Assembly: GCA_964196055.1 (NCBI GenBank) | Contig: CAXMSF010000251.1 | Coordinates: forward strand, 6,649 to 70,648 | Direction of reading: 5' to 3' | DNA length: 64,000 bases | Source of the DNA: JAFDEI01 sp964196055 | GTDB lineage: Bacteria > Myxococcota_A > UBA9160 > SMWR01 | Shown: in pieces, positions 17,431 to 25,581 of the stretch | How positions within the stretch are numbered: the first letter of the stretch is position 1 | How the letters are laid out: each line of letters starts with the position of its first letter | Program-made: the position numbers and the translations under genes | The notes under the pieces: model-generated | The model's input: only the letters and a program-made list of their open reading frames with translations | Databases searched by the model: none | Told to the model about the DNA's origin: nothing

Positions 17431-18549
17431 CTAGCGGGCCGATGAGGGCAAGTCCGCTGCCTCTCCCGCGCCTGCTCGCGCCGCTTCGAATGCCGGGGTC
17501 GCGCGAGCGCTGAACGCGGTGCCCGCCTCGCGGACGATGAACAGCGCAGCCAGACCTTCGCGCTCGGCCAGAGAATAGCCCGCCTCGAAGCCGAGCACAT
17601 TCAACGCGGTCGCCAGCGCATCGGCGTAGACGGCATCGCGGTGCAGCACGCTCACGGAGGCCAGCGCGTGCTCGATCGGGCGCGCGGTCCGTGGGTCGAT
17701 GGTGTGTGAGTAGCGTCGTCCTCCGCTCTCATAGAAATTGCGGTAGTCGCCCGAGGTTGCGAGCGCGACATCGCGAAGCGGGAGGACATCGAAGGCGTCC
17801 CGCGCGCCCGCATCGGGCCGCTCGATCGCGACCCGCCAGGCGCCGCCGTCGAGCCGTTGACCGTGCGCTCGAATCTCGCCCCCCACCTCGACCAGGTGAT
17901 CGCGGTAACCGCGTTGCGAGAGCGCCTCAGCGACGCGGTCGACCGCAAAGCCCTTCGCGATCGCCGAAAGGTCGCAAACGACGTCGCCGCGCGACTTACG
18001 GAGCGCTCCGCTCTGCACCTCGACGAGCCGATGCCCCACGCGCTCGCGCAGCCCTTCGAGCTCCTCGGGCGGCGGTGGGGCGGGAATGCGATCGCTCGCT
18101 CCGAATCCCCAGGCGGTCACGACCGGGCCGACCGTAACGTCGAAGGCGCCCCCCGAGAGCTCCGAAACTTCGCTTGCGATCCGGAACACCGCCAGAATCT
18201 CGGTCGACGCCGGGAACGGCTCGGTCGAGCCATGCGCGTTGAAACGCGACAGCTCCGATTCCGGCTGCCAGGTCGACATCGCTTCGTCGACCGCACGCAG
18301 CTCGGACTCGATCGCGCGCTTGATCTCGGCGCGCTCGGCTGCATCCAGATCGACCACAGCCAGCTTGACCGACCAGCTCGTGCCCATGCTTTCGCCGCTG
18401 AATTCGGCTTGTGAGAGCGGGGGTGGCGCGCAGGCGAGTCGGTGGATCGAAGCCGCCAGCAACAGCAACAACACCAGCGGCAGCAGGACCTTTGCTCGCC
18501 CGCTGAGAGCGAGTCCCGATCGGCGCGGCGGTTCAGCCGCCGAAGTCAT
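17431..18549 (-). CDS. apbE: ApbE, FAD:protein FMN transferase
   Basis: A 372-residue protein with an N-terminal hydrophobic anchor or signal (about residues 20-38). The ApbE domain shows MGTSWSVKL, STWQPESELSRFN, DLSAIAKGFAVDRV, LVEVGGEIRAHG and SHTIDPRTARP, all family signatures for flavin and Mg2+ binding. The enzyme transfers FMN from FAD to Thr in SGAT motifs; both NqrB and NqrC here carry that motif. It acts on the periplasmic side. It overlaps nqrF by 17 bp, so production of the pump and its flavinylation are coupled. Confidence 0.95.
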   Translation of the reverse strand: MTSAAEPPRRSGLALSGRAKVLLPLVLLLLLAASIHRLACAPPPLSQAEFSGESMGTSWSVKLAVVDLDAAERAEIKRAIESELRAVDEAMSTWQPESELSRFNAHGSTEPFPASTEILAVFRIASEVSELSGGAFDVTVGPVVTAWGFGASDRIPAPPPPEELEGLRERVGHRLVEVQSGALRKSRGDVVCDLSAIAKGFAVDRVAEALSQRGYRDHLVEVGGEIRAHGQRLDGGAWRVAIERPDAGARDAFDVLPLRDVALATSGDYRNFYESGGRRYSHTIDPRTARPIEHALASVSVLHRDAVYADALATALNVLGFEAGYSLAEREGLAALFIVREAGTAFSARATPAFEAARAGAGEAADLPSSAR

Positions 18550-19759
18550 CGAAGAGGATGTTCTCCGGCTCGACTCCCAGGTCGGTCAGCATCTGGATCA
18601 CCGCGTCGTTCATCATCGGCGGGCCGCAGATGTAGTACTCGCAGTCTTCGGGCGCGGGGTGGTCCTTCAAGTAGTTGTCGTACAACACCTGATGGATGAA
18701 GCCGGTCTGCCCGGTCCAATTGTCCTCTTCGAGCGGTTCGGACAGGGCGAGATGCCACTCGAAGTTCTCGTTCTCTGCCGAGATCGCGTCGAAATCCTCG
18801 ATGTAGAACGCTTCACGCAGGCTACGCGCGCCGTACCAGTAACTCGCCTTGCGTGTGCTGTGGAGCCGGCGGAACTGATCGAAGATATGCGAGCGCATCG
18901 GCGCCATGCCGGCGCCACCGCCGATGAAGATCATCTCGTTGTCGGTCGGCCGCGCAAAGAACTCGCCGAACGGGCCCGCGATCGTGACCTTGTCGCCGGG
19001 CTTCAGGTTGAAGATGTACGACGACATCACGCCCGGCGGCACGTCGGGCGTCCGCGGCGGCGGCGACGCGATCCGAACATTCAGCATGATGATGCCCTTC
19101 TCTTCCGGATAGTTAGCCATCGAATAGGCGCGCTCGACGCCCTCTTCCACTTTCGAGACGTAACGCCACTGGTTGAACTTGTCCCAGTCCTCGCGGTACT
19201 CGTCTTCGACCTCGAAGTCCTTGTAGTGGACCTCGTGCGGCGGGCAGGAGATCTGGATGTAGCCGCCCGCCCGGAACGGAACCTCTTCGCCGGGGGGGAG
19301 TTCGAGCACCAGTTCCTTGATGAAGGTCGCCAGACCATTGTTCGAGCGGACGGTGCATTCCCATTTCTTGACGCTGAAGACCTCGGGCGGGATCTCGATC
19401 TTCATGTCCTGCTTGACCTTCACCTGGCATGCGAGGCGGCAACCTTCGCGGGCTTCGCCTCGCGTGACGTGTCCGGTCTCGGTCGGGAGCATCGCCCCGC
19501 CGCCTTCCACGACATTGACCTTGCAGACACCGCAACTGCCCTTGCCGCCACAGGCCGACGGGATGAATAGCTTGCTCGCCGCAAGGGTATTCAGCAGCGT
19601 GCCGCCGCTCTGGGCCGTGAGCGTGTGGTCGGGGTCGTCGTTGATGACGATCTGCACGTCACCGCTCGGCACGAGCCTGTCGCGCGCGAGCATCAACACC
19701 AGGACCAGCGCGAGGATAATTACCGTGAAACCGATCACGCCGAAGATAATCGTTACCAT
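18533..19759 (-). CDS. nqrF: Na+-NQR subunit F, NADH dehydrogenase and 2Fe-2S protein
   Basis: A 408-residue subunit. One N-terminal membrane helix (about 3-25) is followed by a ferredoxin domain with C70, C76, C79 and C111 in a Cx5Cx2Cx31C pattern, then FAD- and NADH-binding domains (RAYSMANYPEE for flavin, GGGAGMAPMRSHI for NAD, and the C-terminal EYYICGPPMMNDAV). It takes hydride from NADH and passes single electrons into the membrane subunits. It sits 40 bp downstream of nqrE. Confidence 0.96.
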   Translation of the reverse strand: MVTIIFGVIGFTVIILALVLVLMLARDRLVPSGDVQIVINDDPDHTLTAQSGGTLLNTLAASKLFIPSACGGKGSCGVCKVNVVEGGGAMLPTETGHVTRGEAREGCRLACQVKVKQDMKIEIPPEVFSVKKWECTVRSNNGLATFIKELVLELPPGEEVPFRAGGYIQISCPPHEVHYKDFEVEDEYREDWDKFNQWRYVSKVEEGVERAYSMANYPEEKGIIMLNVRIASPPPRTPDVPPGVMSSYIFNLKPGDKVTIAGPFGEFFARPTDNEMIFIGGGAGMAPMRSHIFDQFRRLHSTRKASYWYGARSLREAFYIEDFDAISAENENFEWHLALSEPLEEDNWTGQTGFIHQVLYDNYLKDHPAPEDCEYYICGPPMMNDAVIQMLTDLGVEPENILFDDFGG

Positions 19760-19799
19760 GCCGGATCTACTCTCTAGTTCTCTGGTGACCGCGCGCGGT

Positions 19800-20411
19800 T
19801 CAGAGTTGGATTCCCGAGAAGGCCATGAACCCCAGCGACATCAGCCCGACGAGGATGAACGCGACGCCGAGCCCGCGCAGCGGCTCGGGAACATTGCTGT
19901 ACTTGAGCTTCTCGCGGATCGCCGCGAGCGCAACGATCGCGAGCGCCCAGCCGATGCCGGAGCCGAGACCGAAGACCGTCGCTTCGCCGAGCGTGTAGTC
20001 GCGCTCGACCATGAACAGCGACGCTCCCAGAATCGCGCAGTTCACCGCGATCAGCGGCAGGAACACGCCCAGCGCGTTGTAGAGCTGGGGAACGTAGCGA
20101 TCGAGCGCCATCTCGACGATCTGCACCGAGGCCGCGATCGTACCGATCAGGGTCAGAAAGGTGAGGAACGACAGATCGACGTTCGGCAGGCCCGCCCAGC
20201 CGAGCGAACCCGGCGCCAGCACATGGTTGTTCAGCAGTTGGTTCAGCGGGGTCGTGACGGTGAGAACGAAGGTGACCGCCAGACCGAGCCCCAGTGCGGT
20301 TTCGACCTTCTTCGAGCATGCCAGGAAGGAGCACATGCCCAGGAAGAAAGCCAGGGCCATGTTCTCAACGAAGATGGACTTCGTGGCCAGACTCAAATAG
20401 TGCTCCAACAC
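19800..20411 (-). CDS. nqrE: Na+-NQR subunit E
   Basis: A 203-residue membrane protein with about six helices, beginning MLEHYLSLATKSIFVENMAL and followed by FLGMCSFLACSKKVETALGL, nearly the family consensus. The Cys in FLGMC and in VNCAILGASLF correspond to the residues that, with NqrD, hold the intramembrane iron centre. The start is fixed by that consensus, so the gene overlaps the end of nqrD by 47 bp, which is longer than usual. Confidence 0.95.
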   Translation of the reverse strand: MLEHYLSLATKSIFVENMALAFFLGMCSFLACSKKVETALGLGLAVTFVLTVTTPLNQLLNNHVLAPGSLGWAGLPNVDLSFLTFLTLIGTIAASVQIVEMALDRYVPQLYNALGVFLPLIAVNCAILGASLFMVERDYTLGEATVFGLGSGIGWALAIVALAAIREKLKYSNVPEPLRGLGVAFILVGLMSLGFMAFSGIQL

Positions 20412-21036
20412 TGAAGTCTTCCTCCACTTGTTCGGGTTTGAAGCTGCGCACGACCCAGATGAAGCCGCCGATCAGAAAGAATGCGGCCGGTGCCAGCAGC
20501 ATCAGGCCGTTGGGGACGTACCAGCCGCCCTCGTTGACGGACTGCAGGATCGTGATGCCGAAGACCTTGCCCGAGCCGAAGAGCTCGCGCATGAAGGCCA
20601 CCACCATCAGGACCAGCGCATAGCCGAAGCCGTTTCCGATTCCGTCGATGAAGGCGAGCTTCGGCGGATTCTGCATCGCGTAGGCCTCCGCGCGCCCCAT
20701 CACGATGCAGTTGGTGATGATCAATCCCACGAAGACCGACAACTGCTTGCTGATGTCGTAGACGAAGGCCTTGAGAATCTGATCCGTGATGATTACCAGC
20801 GATGCGATGATCGTGAGTTGCACGATGATCCGGATGCTCGCCGGGATGTAGTTGCGGAGCGCACTCACGGCCACATTCGACAGGGCCGTCACAGCGATCA
20901 CCGCCACACTCATCACGAGCGCCGTCTCCATCTTCGTCGTCACGGCCAGCGCAGAGCAGATTCCGAGCACCTGTAGCCCGATGGGGTTGTTGTCGATGAG
21001 AGGGTCGAGGAACGCCTCTCGTTCTTTGCTCATCAT
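20365..21036 (-). CDS. nqrD: Na+-NQR subunit D
   Basis: A 223-residue membrane protein with about six helices. LQVLGICSALAVTTKMETAL and TNCIVMGRAEAYAM are the conserved half-sites with Cys that pair with NqrE. Two ATG codons are adjacent (21036 and 21033); the first overlaps the nqrC stop. The C-terminal tail of about 20 residues (after FKPEQVEED) lies inside the region overlapping nqrE and looks lineage-specific. Confidence 0.95.
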   Translation of the reverse strand: MMSKEREAFLDPLIDNNPIGLQVLGICSALAVTTKMETALVMSVAVIAVTALSNVAVSALRNYIPASIRIIVQLTIIASLVIITDQILKAFVYDISKQLSVFVGLIITNCIVMGRAEAYAMQNPPKLAFIDGIGNGFGYALVLMVVAFMRELFGSGKVFGITILQSVNEGGWYVPNGLMLLAPAAFFLIGGFIWVVRSFKPEQVEEDFSVGALFESGHEVHLR

Positions 21037-21812
21037 GTCCCCCGTTCGCTGCGCCGCTGCGCGAGATAAGGTGCGAAACCGTCTTCACCGAGCCAGAACG
21101 CCAGCAGATGGGTCACGCCGCGGCTCGTCAGGGTGGCTCCCGAGAGCCCGTCCACGTGGTAGGGATCCTGTTCGGGTGAGCCCGCGCTGCCTTTCTTCAC
21201 GGCAATAGCCGGCTGCCAGTTCTCGTCGAAGGCCAATCGGCCCTTCCACAGGGCCTTCCAGCGCGGATTGTCGACCTCACCGCCGAGGCCGGGGGTTTCA
21301 CCGTGCTGGTAGAAGGTAATGCCGCTGATGGTTCGGCCGTCGGGATCGAGTGCGAGAAAGCCATAGAGCGTCGACCACAAGCCCTTGCCCTCGATGGGCA
21401 GGATGATGGACCGCAGCACGCCATCCTCGATGACCTCGAAAATCTGCGCATTGTTCGGAATACGGGTCACCTTGGCCGCGTTGGGTGGTGCGAGTCGGCT
21501 CGTCGCCGGATCCGCGCTGGCCCTCTTCTGGTCGAAGGTCGCCGTGTCGACCCCCTCGACCGGGTTCCCGGTCGCGAGATCGATGATGCTCGGCCTGATG
21601 CTCTTCCCGAAGCGGCGTCGAACCTCGTCGGCCGGCAGCGACTCTCTCTCGCCCATCAGGCCCGCAACGACCAGCACCTTCTTCTGGATGTCGAGCGCCT
21701 TGTTGGCTTCCTGGCGATCCTTCAGGAGGACCGCCGAGCCCGCGACGAAGACGGAACAGAACACGCAGACCGCTGCTGCGAACATCACGACGTAGCGCGC
21801 ACTATGCTGCAT
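21033..21812 (-). CDS. nqrC: Na+-NQR subunit C
   Basis: A 259-residue subunit with one N-terminal membrane helix (about residues 8-30) and a periplasmic FMN-binding domain. The flavinylation motif is VDGLSGATLTS with T227 as the expected covalent FMN site, modified by ApbE. YQHGETPGLGGE is a further family block. It relays electrons from the Fe site to NqrB. It overlaps nqrB by 11 bp and nqrD by 4 bp. Confidence 0.95.
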   Translation of the reverse strand: MQHSARYVVMFAAAVCVFCSVFVAGSAVLLKDRQEANKALDIQKKVLVVAGLMGERESLPADEVRRRFGKSIRPSIIDLATGNPVEGVDTATFDQKRASADPATSRLAPPNAAKVTRIPNNAQIFEVIEDGVLRSIILPIEGKGLWSTLYGFLALDPDGRTISGITFYQHGETPGLGGEVDNPRWKALWKGRLAFDENWQPAIAVKKGSAGSPEQDPYHVDGLSGATLTSRGVTHLLAFWLGEDGFAPYLAQRRSERGT

Positions 21813-23019
21813 TCCGGGCCAGCCTCCGGTTGATATTTCCCTGCACGACGAAATGATCGATCAGCGGCGCAAACATGTTCATGAACAGGATCGCGAGCAT
21901 CATGCCTTCGGGGTAGGCGGGGTTCACCACCCGAATCAGTATCACGAGCGCCCCGATCCCGAGCCCGTACCAGAAGCGTCCGATATTCGTGAACGCCGAG
22001 CTGACCGGGTCGGTGGCCATGAAGACCGCACCGAAGGCCCAGCCGCCGAGAACCATGTGCCAGTAGAACGGCACCGCGAACATCGGATTCGACGCCGAGC
22101 CGGCCCAGTTCAGCAGGTTCGCCAGTGCAACCGTGCCGAAGACGATACCGACGATCGTCTGCCAGGCCGCGACCCGCGTGATCAACAGGACCGCGAGACC
22201 GAGCAGGCAGCAGACGGCGGAGGTCTCACCCATCGAGCCGGGAATCCAGCCGTAGAAGGCCTTGCTCCAACTGGCGTGATCGAGCGCGCCCACAGTCCCG
22301 GCCGCCTGCGCAAGCCAGGTCGCGCCGGAGAAACCGTCGACCGCCTGGAAGTCCGCCGCGATCCACGGGGCGTCGCCGCTCATGTAGGCCGGGTAGGCGA
22401 AGAACAGGAAGACGCGCGCGGTGAGCGCGGGGTTGAGGAAGTTCATCCCGGTGCCGCCGAAGACCTCCTTGGCGAAGACCAGGCCGAATACCATGCCGAG
22501 GGCGACCTGCCACAGCGGGATCGTCGGCGGCAGCGTCAGCGGCAGCAACATGCCCGTGACAAGGAAGCCCTCGTTCACCTCGTGGCCGCGGATGATCGCT
22601 CCGCCGACTTCGACGAGCGTACCGGCCACGAAGACGGTGATGAGGACCGGCAGGAAGTAGAGAGCGCCGTGGATGATGCAATAGAAGGGGTTGGTCGCGT
22701 CGAAGCCGAGGCCGAGCAGCTGATAGAGTCCCATCCGCCAATCGTCGAGCGGCAGGGCTCCGTGATCGATCGCGTACTGAGCCTGATAGCCGGTGTTGTA
22801 GATCGCGAACAGGATGCAGGGCACCAACGCGATCACGACCGTGATCATCATGCGCTTCAGGTCGAGCCCGTCGCGCACGTGCGAGGCGGTCTTGGTGACG
22901 TCAGCGGGCGTGAACATCGCGGTGTCGTGCGCTTCCCAGAGCGGATAGAGCTTCTCGAGCTTCCCACCCTTTTCGAAAAGCGGCGCGACACCATCATGCA
23001 AGTCGCGGAGGAACTTCAT
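21802..23019 (-). CDS. nqrB: Na+-NQR subunit B
   Basis: A 405-residue polytopic membrane subunit with about ten helices. The covalent FMN motif is DGFSGATWLAQ with T234 as the attachment residue. Conserved family blocks such as HEVNEGFLVTG and FGGTGMNFLNPALTARVFLF are seen. NqrB carries FMN and riboflavin, the quinone site and a likely Na+ path. Its start codon shares one base with the nqrA stop (TGATG), a translational coupling. Confidence 0.96.
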   Translation of the reverse strand: MKFLRDLHDGVAPLFEKGGKLEKLYPLWEAHDTAMFTPADVTKTASHVRDGLDLKRMMITVVIALVPCILFAIYNTGYQAQYAIDHGALPLDDWRMGLYQLLGLGFDATNPFYCIIHGALYFLPVLITVFVAGTLVEVGGAIIRGHEVNEGFLVTGMLLPLTLPPTIPLWQVALGMVFGLVFAKEVFGGTGMNFLNPALTARVFLFFAYPAYMSGDAPWIAADFQAVDGFSGATWLAQAAGTVGALDHASWSKAFYGWIPGSMGETSAVCCLLGLAVLLITRVAAWQTIVGIVFGTVALANLLNWAGSASNPMFAVPFYWHMVLGGWAFGAVFMATDPVSSAFTNIGRFWYGLGIGALVILIRVVNPAYPEGMMLAILFMNMFAPLIDHFVVQGNINRRLARNAA

Positions 23020-24395
23020 CAGCCTTCCTTCTCGATCATCGCGAGATTCCTGCGGAGAACCGGCCCGTAATCCGTCTTGCCGGAGCAGACGAAGGTGCAG
23101 AGCGCGAGGTCTTCTTCATCGAGTTCGAGCACACCGAGTTTCTCGGCCTGCTCGATGTCGCCGACGAGCAGCGAGCGCAGCAGGAAGGTCGGCAGGATGT
23201 CCATCGGCATCACGCGTTCGAAGGTCCCGATCGGAACCATCGCGCGCGGCGACCCGTTGGTGGTCGTCGTGAAATCGAAGCTCTTCACGCCGAACAGGCG
23301 CGAGAGGTAGATCGGAATCGTCGAGAAGCTCTTCATGCCGGGCGAGAGCCAGCCGAGGAAGATGCGCTCGTGGCCTTCGCGAAGCAGACTGATCTGGCGA
23401 TCGAAACGGCCCATGTAGCCGAATTCCTCGCCCATGGCCTTCTTGCCCGACAGCACCGAGCCGGAAATGCAGCGGGTATCGTCCGCGGCGTCGTCAGCCA
23501 CCAATTCCGCGACTGCGCAACCCAGGCGCGTCACGATCAGACGCGAATCGCTGCACGCCGGACCGGCGATCGAGATCACACGCTCGACGTCGAGCCGTCC
23601 CGTCGCGAACAAGCTACCGATCGCGATCACGTCCTGGTAACCGAGGTGCCAGACGACCTTTTCGCGACTCACCGCGTCGAGCCGGTGGATGTGCAACCCG
23701 GCCGTGCCGGCCGGATGCGGCCCGCTGAATTCCTCGACCGTGACCGGTGCGGTGACTCCGCTCGCGACCCCGCTGCCCTCGCGAATGCACAGATAGGTCG
23801 ACCCGTCGGTGAGCTTGGCGACGATTTCGAGCCCGCGCTGAAAATCGTCGCGACGCTTCTCGATCACGACCTCCGGGAGTGGCGCAAGCGGGTTGGTATC
23901 GGTGGCGGTGACGAAGATCGAATGCGCCGTCGTCTCGGGGCTCGGCACTTTGCTGAACGGGCGCGTGCGCAGCGCGGTCCATTGTCCCGATTCGACCAGT
24001 AGTGCGACGATGTCCTCGCGGGACAGGTCCGACACGTCGCGCCCCGAGAATCGTTCGAAGGCCACGCACTCGCCCTGCTCTTCGCGGCCGCTGCGCTCGC
24101 CCTCCGAGAGTTCGATCACGATCGACTGGAGCGCGCGACGTGCACCGCGATGAATCGCGACCACCTTGCCGGCTCCCGGTGCCGTATGGAGCACACCGGG
24201 CGTCTTGCGGTCCGCGAACAGCACTTGACCGCGTTTCACGATGTCGTCGACCTGGACCTGCATACCCGGCTTCACCCCCGGGAAGTCGTCCGCCATCACG
24301 GCGACGCGGCTGACATCCTCGCGACCACGGATGATCTGCATCGGAGCGCCGGAAATCGGGAGGTCCAGGCCTTTCGTTATTCGATGGATTGCCAT
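23019..24395 (-). CDS. nqrA: Na+-NQR subunit A
   Basis: A 458-residue subunit beginning MAIHRITKGLDLPISGAP, the usual NqrA start. It holds the lipoyl/biotin-like and Rnf-C-like segments (GVKPGMQVQVDDIVKRGQVL) and the C-terminal FVCSGKTDYGPVLRRNL block. It is the soluble, cytoplasmic-side subunit near the quinone site. As first gene of the operon, its promoter should lie in 24396-24600, but no clear promoter was recognised. Confidence 0.96.
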   Translation of the reverse strand: MAIHRITKGLDLPISGAPMQIIRGREDVSRVAVMADDFPGVKPGMQVQVDDIVKRGQVLFADRKTPGVLHTAPGAGKVVAIHRGARRALQSIVIELSEGERSGREEQGECVAFERFSGRDVSDLSREDIVALLVESGQWTALRTRPFSKVPSPETTAHSIFVTATDTNPLAPLPEVVIEKRRDDFQRGLEIVAKLTDGSTYLCIREGSGVASGVTAPVTVEEFSGPHPAGTAGLHIHRLDAVSREKVVWHLGYQDVIAIGSLFATGRLDVERVISIAGPACSDSRLIVTRLGCAVAELVADDAADDTRCISGSVLSGKKAMGEEFGYMGRFDRQISLLREGHERIFLGWLSPGMKSFSTIPIYLSRLFGVKSFDFTTTTNGSPRAMVPIGTFERVMPMDILPTFLLRSLLVGDIEQAEKLGVLELDEEDLALCTFVCSGKTDYGPVLRRNLAMIEKEG

Positions 24396-24891
24396 GGGTC
24401 GATTGTCGTTTCCATCTCACCGCGCGAGGCGCGCGGGCTTGGTTTCAGATTGTTCTCAGCGGCTGCCGTGTGCCGTCCGAGGCCGAAGCGAGGGCCCTGA
24501 TCGTGAACTTGCGAAAACGTCGGGGCCCTGGTCGATGCTGAGTGCCCGTGGGGGGACGGAGGCGGGACAGACAATAGGAGCCCCGCGCCTCCGGAACAAC
24601 GCCGACACCAGAAGAAAATTCGCAGTTTGGCCCCGAAAGCCCGGGTGTTTCGGGAAGGATCTCTCCGGCTGACCGCTCGCGGCGGCGAGGCACCGTGCAG
24701 TCCACTCCGCGCGTGGAGTCCCCAGGGGCGATGCGCCTGGTTGCCCCGCAGGCCCAGAATGCCCCGCCCAAGCGATTAATTGTTGCACTCTAAATGAACG
24801 GAGGCGTACGCTCGGTCGCGATACTGGAGTTCTACGACGAGGGCGCTGCGACCTCACTGTGGGTGGGGAAGGAAGGGCCCGAGGAGGCAAC
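24396..24891. other. Intergenic region between nqrA and the CBS-domain gene
   Basis: About 500 bp separating divergent genes. It should hold promoters for the nqr operon and for the CBS gene. Short frames here are GC-driven and show no protein-like composition. An AT-rich patch at 24774-24800 (TTAATTGTTGCAC) is the only likely promoter area for the rightward gene. No RNA gene was recognised. Confidence 0.5.
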
Positions 24892-25389
24892 ATGCCCCAT
24901 AGCCACTCGCTTCCGATCGCCCGCGAGATCATGACGACCCGCCTTGTCACGGTGTTGCCCGATCTCGCAATCTTCGACGCCATTCGAATCCTGCTCCGAA
25001 ATCAAATCTCCGGAGCCCCGGTCGTCGACGCGAGCGGCGCATTGGTCGGCATGCTCTCCGAACTGGATTGTCTGAAGGTGCTCGCAAACGGCGAGTTCTA
25101 CGACGACGACCACTCCGAGAAAGGCATCGTCCGCAATTACATGACCAGTGTGACGCAGTCGATCGATCCGGAGACGGACGTCTACACGCTGGCGCAGTAC
25201 TTCCTGAACCACACCGTGCGACGACTGCCGGTCGTGCGCGGCTCGCTGTTGCTCGGCCAGATCAGCCGACGCGACGTATTGCGCACGATCGAGGAGATGG
25301 GCCGCAAGCGCGTGCCGCGCAAGCACTACCCGGACTATCGCGAACCCATGGACCGCGCCGATCGAACAGCCCACCTTCACCACCGTTAG
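24892..25389 (+). CDS. CBS-domain pair protein
   Basis: A 165-residue protein made almost entirely of two CBS motifs (about residues 10-65 and 80-140; AREIMTTRLVTVLPDLAIFD and NYMTSVTQSIDPETDVYTLA). Such pairs bind adenosine nucleotides or Mg-ATP and act as energy sensors. A strong ribosome-binding site (GAGGAGG) fixes the ATG. It is a stand-alone CBS protein with no attached effector domain, so its partner is unknown. A perfect 27-bp hairpin lies downstream. Confidence 0.88.
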   Translation: MPHSHSLPIAREIMTTRLVTVLPDLAIFDAIRILLRNQISGAPVVDASGALVGMLSELDCLKVLANGEFYDDDHSEKGIVRNYMTSVTQSIDPETDVYTLAQYFLNHTVRRLPVVRGSLLLGQISRRDVLRTIEEMGRKRVPRKHYPDYREPMDRADRTAHLHHR

Positions 25390-25491
25390 GGCTGATCCAC
25401 TTCCCCCGACTCGATCCGCTTTTGCTGGGGCCGCGGTGCCTCCCATACGGGCGGGGCGGTGGCTGCAGGTATCTAGTGCGCAATGGCTGGA

Positions 25492-25560
25492 GCGCGAGGT
25501 CTTGGGGGTGCCTGCCGCGAACGTTTGAAGAGAGCGGCAGGCACCCCCAAGACCTCGCGC
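25492..25560. terminator. Perfect 27-bp inverted repeat, likely bidirectional terminator
   Basis: Arms 25492-25518 and 25534-25560 are exact reverse complements of 27 bp, with a 15-base loop. It lies between convergent genes (CBS protein ending at 25389, fumarase ending at 25582), where a bidirectional terminator is expected. The stem is unusually long and perfect and has no T-run, so it may instead be a mobile hairpin element. Confidence 0.65.
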
Positions 25561-25581
25561 GCGTTCCGATCGAGAGAGACC

